Assembly (NCBI GenBank): GCA_013330385.1
Contig: DUIL01000002.1
Span: 1-18,577 of the forward strand
Reading direction: 5' to 3'
Source: Candidatus Thalassarchaeaceae archaeon
Lineage (GTDB): Archaea > Thermoplasmatota > Poseidoniia > Poseidoniales > Thalassarchaeaceae
Length of the DNA: 18,577 nucleotides
The translations under genes were made by a program, and so were the position numbers. Positions 7,501 to 14,061 of this stretch are shown here, piece after piece. The notes beneath the pieces are model-generated. The model searched no databases, had not been told where the DNA came from, and saw only the letters and a program-made list of their open reading frames with translations. Position 1 is the stretch's first letter. Every line of letters begins with the position of its first letter.

Positions 7501-8877
7501 GAACAGAATGGAAACGGTTCTTTTTCATACGGTATTCAATTAGATGCAGATCGTGCATTCGATTTGATTTTCGATGCGAGTCATGGTAATGGAACAGCTG
7601 ACATTCCACCCTGGGTTCATGGGATTTCATTGAATGCAGCTGACACCGGTATTAGTGATGGTTTCCATGTTCGTGGATGGTTACCTGAACTTCCACCTAT
7701 GATTGACTTGTCAGTAACTAGACTTCCTACTGATGAAGGCCAAGATTGGGCTATTCAATTAGGTATGGAAGGATGGAAACCAGCTCGCAGCGAATTCATG
7801 ATTAATGTGAATGGGGTCAATGGTCAGGATTTGATGATGACATATGAAGGTCTTCAAGTCAACAAACCAACTTCACTTGGTATAGACACTATTTTTGAGA
7901 TTCGCGAAACATCAGGTGGAATCACTGAAGTTACAACCTCGACGCATTATTACATGTCGAACAGACTTGAATGGATTCATGGACTTCTAATTAATAGAGA
8001 GGCAGGAGCAAGGACTGAATTACTGGTCAATGATATTCCCGAATCAATTGACATCACAGCCAGTTTAGGCACTGCTATTTCATTGGATATGACAGTCCCA
8101 GAACAATACAGGCGTGCAGGGCCCGCTGTAGATTCAATAATGATGCAGCAGATGCAATGGATGCATGGTCAATGGTGGCCTGTGACTGTATTCTTACGTG
8201 ATGTGCCAAATGCAATCAATCTAACAACCGAACCCGATTTAAATTTCGACATAACTGAGAATCTTGCATTCCAAGGGACTCCTGTGCTAGATTTCTCCGC
8301 ATCAGAAGAAGGGATGTCACTATACATAGAGGCTAATGGAAGAGCTATCAATAGTCGAGGCGACATTATTTTACTCGCTGAAGGTATGACCGACAGAATG
8401 ATTATTGGACCTACTGATAATCATGGACTTGCAATTCGTTCAGGAGGAGATGGAGTGGAAAGAATCTATCTTAGAACCTCAAACATGCCTGTTACTCCTC
8501 CAATTGTTCTAGAAGAGATGGAAGCGTTGGGAGAAAATTTGCGCAGTGCTACTATTCATGTCGTTGAAGTTGCAGGGCCTTACAGTGTTATTGAGATTGA
8601 AGATGTACAAGGCGGACGAATAATTGCTTCAGCTAGAGCATCAGCTGAAGTAGATGCTCTAGGTACTACATTTGATTTGAGGGGTGTATTACTTGATGCT
8701 CAGACTACAGGTGGAGTTCCTACTGGAACCAGCCTCGGAGTAAATGGCCTTGCATCTGATCTTTCTTTGCTAAATATGATACCAGGGTTCGAGGGTTCTA
8801 CTCATCATATCATTGCTCCTGAACCATTTTCTTCGGCCATACTAACCCTTGCTGCAACCTACATTGGAGGTTCCTAA
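4516..8877 (+). CDS. Giant secreted protein with cryptic W-x-H-G / D-x-P repeats
   Basis: A 1453-aa exported protein that I do not recognise. The signal peptide is residues 1-40, with a basic RLIRR stretch, a hydrophobic core at 20-36 and cleavage after VSA. The rest is beta-rich and acidic. An Asp-rich Ca-binding-type segment, DIDDDGDDDI, lies at 190-199. Three hydrophobic to amphipathic helical stretches interrupt it at about 296-316, 606-631 and 963-995. The C-terminal half repeats short signatures: W-[VIM]-H-G at 1033, 1153 and 1215, and [DE]-[IVL]-P followed by alternating hydrophobics at 575, 631, 775, 817, 1058, 1173 and 1229. No convincing membrane span follows the signal peptide; the C-terminus is only mildly hydrophobic (SSAILTLAATYIGGS). 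The single-span protein encoded 1 nt downstream may anchor it. Function unknown. Confidence 0.8.
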   Translation: MGNDAVRLIRRAPSVNHTHTILLVALFLLPTLAPFAAVSAESRIESEDFDILDELSAVLSERQDVIDSQAIGQLANPMLEQLKLGIQETSVADPLHDIDEALDDVNLVETAAPHVVHPEPYQILTDEGSRPPGEVRNIWTTLFNLTDYVIWTRYVDKDGEVVEKYESITFISSLLSLLDSETDAFLHQMDIDDDGDDDIQVGLSLDLNDPEIDGSTLSVAPHLDYRITVLQSSLTDPDWDDLETLEVSLLKAFAYSDGLLSEGESYVWVIDSKFTHTPYEFTLGVGLERFYFDVSGAVGDLLSGITSLLLGLATNGESGISIASISAPYQISIENQGQTNCPEDYSPLELTTLPSSEIGCGVTAGFGYVHYSPPDSQDDRDVWEVAYIEAAVHPNGLATILPEQVDVTIRTDSTLADGTGNIGENGLTTVEYWADERADLHLHFHENRSEVPPENSDGIHGNVTDSSGWFRGMPAGSLDAEEIDRIFTMLGSKSVPELPGGQPNRLGLIIGVKNFTRDTSQNVDDSSLPVNPAYPPKTLVLVRSVESIEEVEYHSWMKRGGAESDHRRIQITAKDVPTAVVLFGSFELGGTSESDTSLDSSQNLDFMSRILDVVLINIVDLFLDIGTIINDIPSATVDVISGGVGGSGGLSGHTIHLQMHDNWRIEREAESISEIGLQLGSSPHPVMPGDHLILATDQSLDTVQGRIGPREPLVRVSASLRFSGLSAFTLVDDRETENQRVSLQTNSNEEFSFLYIDHQSNNLSGASHQGVSISDIPDNLTAELNPNTATYSASSPIDRISYTGTEGTQRQAAHILDLPASFSLQFGDITKWTSSTPISTIHAQMTDSPEPVTMSGDHFLFHHEPDSDTSTISARISGLQEVGWRAPMEPGASGPLGRGTAFMTTSGERTMSIDVEHAPTEGNGGLSAVVLIDPLPSTISVDIPTGSDAANNLAIPEFNTSQGVAGVAFFLGGLAELGSSVNQVLAGVTTDIASGEQNGNGSFSYGIQLDADRAFDLIFDASHGNGTADIPPWVHGISLNAADTGISDGFHVRGWLPELPPMIDLSVTRLPTDEGQDWAIQLGMEGWKPARSEFMINVNGVNGQDLMMTYEGLQVNKPTSLGIDTIFEIRETSGGITEVTTSTHYYMSNRLEWIHGLLINREAGARTELLVNDIPESIDITASLGTAISLDMTVPEQYRRAGPAVDSIMMQQMQWMHGQWWPVTVFLRDVPNAINLTTEPDLNFDITENLAFQGTPVLDFSASEEGMSLYIEANGRAINSRGDIILLAEGMTDRMIIGPTDNHGLAIRSGGDGVERIYLRTSNMPVTPPIVLEEMEALGENLRSATIHVVEVAGPYSVIEIEDVQGGRIIASARASAEVDALGTTFDLRGVLLDAQTTGGVPTGTSLGVNGLASDLSLLNMIPGFEGSTHHIIAPEPFSSAILTLAATYIGGS

Positions 8878-8878
8878 T

Positions 8879-9442
8879 ATGGGTCTACTTGAGAAGATGA
8901 GAGAATCAAAATCTGATGATGATTCAGAGCGAGCATCAGACAAGGCTCATGAAATATTGCAAATAGTCGGTGAAAGGGTAGAAGTGATTAGGCCAAAAAG
9001 AGTATTTTTCGCCTCTTTTACAGTTCTCTTACTTTTATCTGCAATGCTCTTAATTGGCACTTGGTTAGTCCCTTATGACCGAACTTCGGTAGATGTGGTT
9101 TACATCCAAGGAGGAGGAGGGCACGTTATTCTCGTTGAATTGGATAACAAAGGCTCTAGATCTATTGAAGATGTCACTTTAGATATTCGTTTCTTGGATG
9201 AAATAGGTGTTGAAATTGAAAGAACTAGTTATTTTTCAAATGAGATACCCGCTCATACATCAGTTGCTGGGGACGATTTGGAATTGCTAATTGATGGGGC
9301 TTCAGTATGGGAGAATTATACTATTGAAATATCTCTTGAATACAACTATCGTGGAACAAAATATAATGAAAGATTTACTCATGATGTTGGCGAATGGACT
9401 CGCGAGATGTTCACAGATTCAGCCCCTCTTCGGTTATTCTAA
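8879..9442 (+). CDS. Single-span membrane protein, probable partner of the giant secreted protein
   Basis: A 187-aa protein with an acidic, charged cytosolic N-terminus (1-40), one membrane helix at about 42-64, and an extracellular beta-sandwich-like domain (about 70-187). The alternating pattern ILVELDNKGSRSIEDVTLDI recalls the FxLYD/DUF3426 type, by resemblance only. The start ATG at 8879 is chosen because TTGGAGG (8864-8870) sits 8 nt upstream, inside the end of the preceding gene. The start lies 1 nt after that gene's TAA, so the two are almost certainly translationally coupled and co-transcribed. An upstream in-frame ATG at 8849 would overlap the neighbour and lacks a better ribosome site. 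Its job may be to anchor or chaperone the secreted neighbour (inference). Confidence 0.8.
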   Translation: MGLLEKMRESKSDDDSERASDKAHEILQIVGERVEVIRPKRVFFASFTVLLLLSAMLLIGTWLVPYDRTSVDVVYIQGGGGHVILVELDNKGSRSIEDVTLDIRFLDEIGVEIERTSYFSNEIPAHTSVAGDDLELLIDGASVWENYTIEISLEYNYRGTKYNERFTHDVGEWTREMFTDSAPLRLF

Positions 9443-9459
9443 CACGACCATAGGTCGTG
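9443..9459 (+). promoter_or_regulatory. Perfect inverted repeat upstream of the protease gene
   Basis: CACGACC - ATA - GGTCGTG is a 7-bp perfect inverted repeat with a 3-nt ATA loop, starting immediately after the TAA of the 187-aa gene and 57 nt before the protease ATG. It is not followed by a T run, so it does not look like a bacterial-type terminator. The ATA loop matches that of the hairpin at 4494-4512. It could be an RNA hairpin or a dyad operator; the function is not determinable here. Confidence 0.4.
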
Positions 9460-9516
9460 AATTGTGTGTTCCAACTGACCCTAATACTGAAAGGTAACTC
9501 AATTCGGCGCGGAGGT

Positions 9517-12500
9517 ATGGTTCAGCGTACCTGCGTCATGGTGTTGACCTTGTTCCTTCTAGCAATGGCTCCACTAAGTGGTACTTCGACAGATGCTGAC
9601 CAATCTCTCACTAATTCTCTTAGCACTGAAAATACAAGAATTGAGATATCTCCAGATTCCAATTCAATACAATCGCTTGGAGAATCTATTGTTATCGAAG
9701 GATTTGAGAGAAATAGAGAGAACATTGCCGAATCTTCAATAGGGTTGTATACTGAAAACGGACTGATACCCTCTGTATCAATTCCAGATTCTTTAGCACT
9801 AGTACGTTCTGACTTAGCAATGGTCATCGTAGATGGTGGCGTTGGAATATGGGATGCCCGGATTGCAGTAGAGGAATCTGGAAACCTAGAAATCCGCACA
9901 ACAGTTCCTCCTTCTGGATTTTTAGTTCAAGGTGATGAGAAGCAATTATCTGAATTGGCAGATGTTAGCGTTGTCGAAGCTGTTCATTCAGTCCCAGCAG
10001 GTATTCTTGTCCATCCAGTGCTAAGGGTGGTTGATGAGGGGCCAATAATGGTGGAAATTCTGGGCTGGAAGGATGACGAGTTGCAGCGTCATTCAGAGCC
10101 GGGCCTTGATATTGATGATTCTCTTTCTAACGTAGCACAGATGTGGATGACTGATTCTTGGAGCCCCGAAGAAGGACGTGTTTGGGGCGAGATAAATCTC
10201 CGAGATATTGGGGTAATTGCTCAACATCCTTCAGTTGCTTGGATTTCTCCCCTTCCTGTTCTAGAATTACTCAATGACAATGCAAGGAACTGGATGGGGA
10301 TAGATACTGTCGAGTCATATTTCATTACAGATTTAGATGGAGACGGCCAAACAATTGCCGTTGGAGATTCAGGAATAGATCATGACCACGGTGACTTCAA
10401 TGGTCGAATTGTTGGAAGAACTTCGGTAACTCCTGGTGACTCTAGTACGGCTGATACCTCTGATGGGCATGGCACACACGTGGCTTGTACGGTGCTCGGT
10501 TCAGGTATGCGCAGTAGTGGAACATACGCTGGAGTTGCTCCTGAAGCGAGTCTATATTTCCAAGCCATGGAGGATGATGATACGGGGTCTCTATACAGTT
10601 ACGGAATTAATAGTATGTTGAATTCGGCTTACAATAGCGGTGCTCGTTTACACACTAATTCATGGGGTGCAGGCAGTGGCTCCGGTTCCTACTCTACGCA
10701 ATCTGAAGATGCTGATGATAGAACTTCGACTTGGGACCAATACTGGTCATATGAAGGGATGACAGTTCTCTTCGCCGCTGGAAATGAGCGTAATGACGGG
10801 GTTTCTCCTCCGGGCACTGCAAAGAATGTCATTACCATTGGCGGACACAAAAATCGATACAGTGGTTCTCCTGATGAAATGTACTACTGGAGTAGCCGTG
10901 GACCTACTGATGACGGTCGCATAAAGCCAGATGTTGTAGGTCCTGGTGATGGAGTCCGTTCTTGTTTATCTCAGGAGGCTGAGAATGCTGATTCAGGCTG
11001 GTCGAATAATTGGTACATCGAGTATAGTGGTACTTCTATGGCTACACCTGCTGCTGCAGGGGCTGCTACTCTTGTAAGACAATATTTGATGGATGTTGCT
11101 AACAGACCAGCGCCACAGGGCGCTTTGGTCAAAGCACTCTTGATTCTTGGTGCCAAAGATATGGGTGCTCGTAATATCCCTAATGATGATGAAGGATGGG
11201 GTAGAGTCAGTCTGATTAATTCACTTATTCCCGATAGTGATGAGGGGATTTTTGTTGATGATCGAAATCGAGTAAAGAGCGGCCAGACACGCGAATATAC
11301 CTATGATATCACGAGAGCAAATGAGCCACTCAAGATTGTTCTAGCGTGGTCTGATTATCCAGGTTCAAGCACATCATCTTCTCAACTTCGGAATGATTTG
11401 AACTTAGAAGTAGTAAATCCAAATGGTAATATCTACAAAGGCAATGTATTCAATTCTGGACGTTCCATAACTGGAGGAAGTTGGGATGATACAAACAATG
11501 TCGAAGTAGTCTTAATTGACAGTGCTTCTGTTGGCACATGGACTGTTAAAGTCAAGGATGACTATCATGGTGGTAGCCGAACTTGGCAACCTTATGCAAT
11601 AGCGGTCAGGGGAGTTAACGTCAACGACCTCTCTCCAGACCCTGCATTTTCACCTGATGTCTTAGTTGAACCAATAATCCCACAATTAGGTGAAGAAGTA
11701 GACATTACTGTAACCGTGAATAATCTTGGTGCAGGTTCTATTAGTGACTTAGAAGTAATGGCTAGAGCGAACGGCTCACTAATCTCAACTCAAGTTATTT
11801 CATTGAGTCCAGGTGAATCAACTGATATTAGTTGGAGTTGGACAGCGACACAACAAGGTGAGATTCCACTCAGTTTCCATATTGATCCCAATGACCTAGT
11901 CGATGAGGCTTCTGAGTCCAACAACCTTCTAACACACATGATACAAGTTAGCGCACCAGGTGTCAGAGTATCTTCAAGTGAAGCACTAATCACCTTAGGT
12001 GATGCTACAGATAGCTCGACCTCTTGGAATATTGTCCTTTCAAATACTGCTCTTTTTGAGACCAATGCAACAATCGAATCCAGCCCTCCAAGGAGAATGA
12101 GTGATGGTTTAGAATTCGATTGGTTCTATTCATTCACATCCACTAATTTTAATTTAGCAGCCGCAGAGTCAGTAGATATTGGATTTACATTGATTCATCC
12201 GGCTCCACCTCAACCCGGAACTTACGAGATTATTGTAACCGGAACCGATGTTGAGAATTCAGTAGAGTCGATGCTTTCGTTATATTTCGAAGTACCGATA
12301 TTAGCAGAGGCCGAAGTTGATATTCATGCTGAACAAATTCATGTTTCTCCACTCACGAAGACAAGTGCACAGTTTCATGTAACTAACTTAGGGAATGGTC
12401 CACAAACATACGATGTAGAGTTGGTGTCTCCTTCTGGATGGCACCTTGGTCTAGATGTACTTGGAACCTTTGAAGGCTCATCACATGGCTCTACAGGAAC

Positions 12501-13998
12501 TTTGGCTGTTGGCGAACAACGTGCAATAGATTTGACAATTAATCCTCCTGGTGCAATGATTCCAGCAGGTAGTGTTTTTGATGCAGCAATAAATGTCAGG
12601 TCACGTGTTAGCAACGATGTTTGGTCGATTGACATACCTCTTCTTGTGATTCCAATAGATCAACTTTCTACGACTCCAATTAGTGATGGTGTAGAGCATC
12701 AGATTTCCCCTGACGCTACTTTGGAACTGAAAGTGGATTTCCTCAATACTGGCAACCGTGATCTTGAACTTACTCCGCATCAGGTTGCAATTCCAGGTGG
12801 ATGGAATGTAGTTGGAGCACTTCAATCACTAACAGCTCCAGCAGGTTCAACCACTCAGTGGACTGTTGTTTTACAGGGCAATGGACTTGCCGTGAGTGGT
12901 GATTTCAAACTCCGTTTCATTACTGATGATGGATTTTCAATAGATTGGAACAGAACACTTGATGTTCTTTCCGCTGCCTTACCAACAATCCAGTTCCACC
13001 AGATTGCATTTGCTGACGGTTCCTCTTCTGAGTCTCCATTGGGCCTCGGTGCTCATCCCGTTGGGGAAGCGTTCGATCTTGCTTGGAAGGTAGAGAATGA
13101 AGGCACTTCAACGTGGAGACCAGAGACAACAATTATACTTCCAAGTACTGATTGGATTGGTAATTGTCCTTCCTCACCTTCATCCCTGTCTCCTGGTTCG
13201 AGCACAATAATTTGGTGCACAATCACAATACCTCTCTCAGCAGAGTCTGGAACTGAACCATCAGTTACGCTTTCGATGACAGGCGAGGGCCTTACAGCCG
13301 AGCACTCAGTATCACTTCAGGTTGCTTCGGTACAATCAATTGTCTGGGAATTACAGACTGATCCAGTGGCTCACGAAGGGTATCCAATCCTAATCAAAGT
13401 TCGTGTAGAGAATATTGGTAATTCACCGATTAATCACAGACTAGATGTTTCTGAATCCAGTTGGGATATCACTATCTTGAGTGAAGTTTTGATAATGCTA
13501 CAACCGGGTGAATCAACAATTATCAATATTCAATTTGAGCCGGATTCAGGTTCAGATGGAAGTATTCAATTATCCCTTCTGAATGGTGAAAGTATCTCAA
13601 ATTCTGTATTTGTTATCGATATTGACGTTATGCCTGGCAAGGGTGACGAAAGTGCTCTTTCATCCTCATTAGTTCTGATTATATTCGTTCTAGTTGTTGG
13701 AATAATTGCGGGTACAGGATTATTTGTATACAAGAAAAAAGGTGGTAACTTTGATCAGATATTTGCAAATGAAGCAATTTCAAAGATTTCAGAGTCTCTT
13801 AATAAATACGAGTCAGAAAGTGGTTCCGGGATTGAATGCTGGGTTTGTAGCAGAGATATTTTCGTCGGCGAAGCATGGGCCTGTGGTCAATGTGGAGCTC
13901 GATACCACAAGGCCCAACAGGTTCGTGGATGTGACATAGTCTCGCTAGGTCGATGCCTACATTGTAATGCAGAATCGGATGAACTGGTTGAGGCCTAA
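9517..13998 (+). CDS. Membrane-anchored subtilisin-like serine protease with cytosolic RING/PHD-like zinc module
   Basis: A 1493-aa S8-family endopeptidase. A signal peptide (about 1-25) precedes a long prodomain-like region (to about 265). The catalytic triad is clear: Asp284 in GDSGID, His318 in DGHGTHVA, Ser507 in SGTSMATPAAAG, with oxyanion Asn423 in AAGNERND. A jelly-roll domain (about 579-705), as in KP-43-type subtilases, follows. Next come a CARDB domain (714-813) and about five Ig/NEW3-like modules (about 815-1371). A membrane helix (1384-1405) leads to a basic KKK stop. The cytosolic tail carries Cys1441, Cys1444, Cys1456, Cys1459, His1464, Cys1472, Cys1480 and Cys1483, a C4HC3 pattern resembling prokaryotic RING fingers. 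The ATG at 9517 gives the signal peptide; GCGGAGGT lies directly upstream with unusually short spacing. The protease domain should face outward, to degrade external protein or process the envelope. Confidence 0.93.
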   Translation: MVQRTCVMVLTLFLLAMAPLSGTSTDADQSLTNSLSTENTRIEISPDSNSIQSLGESIVIEGFERNRENIAESSIGLYTENGLIPSVSIPDSLALVRSDLAMVIVDGGVGIWDARIAVEESGNLEIRTTVPPSGFLVQGDEKQLSELADVSVVEAVHSVPAGILVHPVLRVVDEGPIMVEILGWKDDELQRHSEPGLDIDDSLSNVAQMWMTDSWSPEEGRVWGEINLRDIGVIAQHPSVAWISPLPVLELLNDNARNWMGIDTVESYFITDLDGDGQTIAVGDSGIDHDHGDFNGRIVGRTSVTPGDSSTADTSDGHGTHVACTVLGSGMRSSGTYAGVAPEASLYFQAMEDDDTGSLYSYGINSMLNSAYNSGARLHTNSWGAGSGSGSYSTQSEDADDRTSTWDQYWSYEGMTVLFAAGNERNDGVSPPGTAKNVITIGGHKNRYSGSPDEMYYWSSRGPTDDGRIKPDVVGPGDGVRSCLSQEAENADSGWSNNWYIEYSGTSMATPAAAGAATLVRQYLMDVANRPAPQGALVKALLILGAKDMGARNIPNDDEGWGRVSLINSLIPDSDEGIFVDDRNRVKSGQTREYTYDITRANEPLKIVLAWSDYPGSSTSSSQLRNDLNLEVVNPNGNIYKGNVFNSGRSITGGSWDDTNNVEVVLIDSASVGTWTVKVKDDYHGGSRTWQPYAIAVRGVNVNDLSPDPAFSPDVLVEPIIPQLGEEVDITVTVNNLGAGSISDLEVMARANGSLISTQVISLSPGESTDISWSWTATQQGEIPLSFHIDPNDLVDEASESNNLLTHMIQVSAPGVRVSSSEALITLGDATDSSTSWNIVLSNTALFETNATIESSPPRRMSDGLEFDWFYSFTSTNFNLAAAESVDIGFTLIHPAPPQPGTYEIIVTGTDVENSVESMLSLYFEVPILAEAEVDIHAEQIHVSPLTKTSAQFHVTNLGNGPQTYDVELVSPSGWHLGLDVLGTFEGSSHGSTGTLAVGEQRAIDLTINPPGAMIPAGSVFDAAINVRSRVSNDVWSIDIPLLVIPIDQLSTTPISDGVEHQISPDATLELKVDFLNTGNRDLELTPHQVAIPGGWNVVGALQSLTAPAGSTTQWTVVLQGNGLAVSGDFKLRFITDDGFSIDWNRTLDVLSAALPTIQFHQIAFADGSSSESPLGLGAHPVGEAFDLAWKVENEGTSTWRPETTIILPSTDWIGNCPSSPSSLSPGSSTIIWCTITIPLSAESGTEPSVTLSMTGEGLTAEHSVSLQVASVQSIVWELQTDPVAHEGYPILIKVRVENIGNSPINHRLDVSESSWDITILSEVLIMLQPGESTIINIQFEPDSGSDGSIQLSLLNGESISNSVFVIDIDVMPGKGDESALSSSLVLIIFVLVVGIIAGTGLFVYKKKGGNFDQIFANEAISKISESLNKYESESGSGIECWVCSRDIFVGEAWACGQCGARYHKAQQVRGCDIVSLGRCLHCNAESDELVEA

Positions 13999-14007
13999 AT
14001 TACGCGA

Positions 14008-14040
14008 CTCTAAGGCTCCAGAGGCCCGAAGCCCTTAGAG
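14008..14040 (+). promoter_or_regulatory. Inverted repeat upstream of the NEW3-repeat protein gene
   Basis: CTCTAAGG (14008-14015) and CCTTAGAG (14033-14040) form a perfect 8-bp stem around a 17-nt loop. It lies between the protease stop (13998) and the next ATG (14062). The right arm runs into TAGAGGGGCGTGT (14036-14048), which matches 12 of 13 bases of the segment just before the start at 4516. The GAGGGG would be about 18 nt from the ATG, too far for an ordinary Shine-Dalgarno. Function is unknown. Confidence 0.4.
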
Positions 14041-14061
14041 GGGCGTGTTTGTGCGTGTTGA

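Noticed and set aside
9457..9516. ATG at 9457 as protease start
   Set aside because: It would begin inside the 9443-9459 palindrome and add 20 residues before the signal peptide. GGAGG before 9517 favours the later start.
14038..14043. GAGGGG as Shine-Dalgarno for the 899-aa surface protein
   Set aside because: It is about 18 nt from the ATG, and an in-frame TGA at 14059 excludes any nearer start in that frame. I treat it as part of the inverted repeat and shared motif instead.
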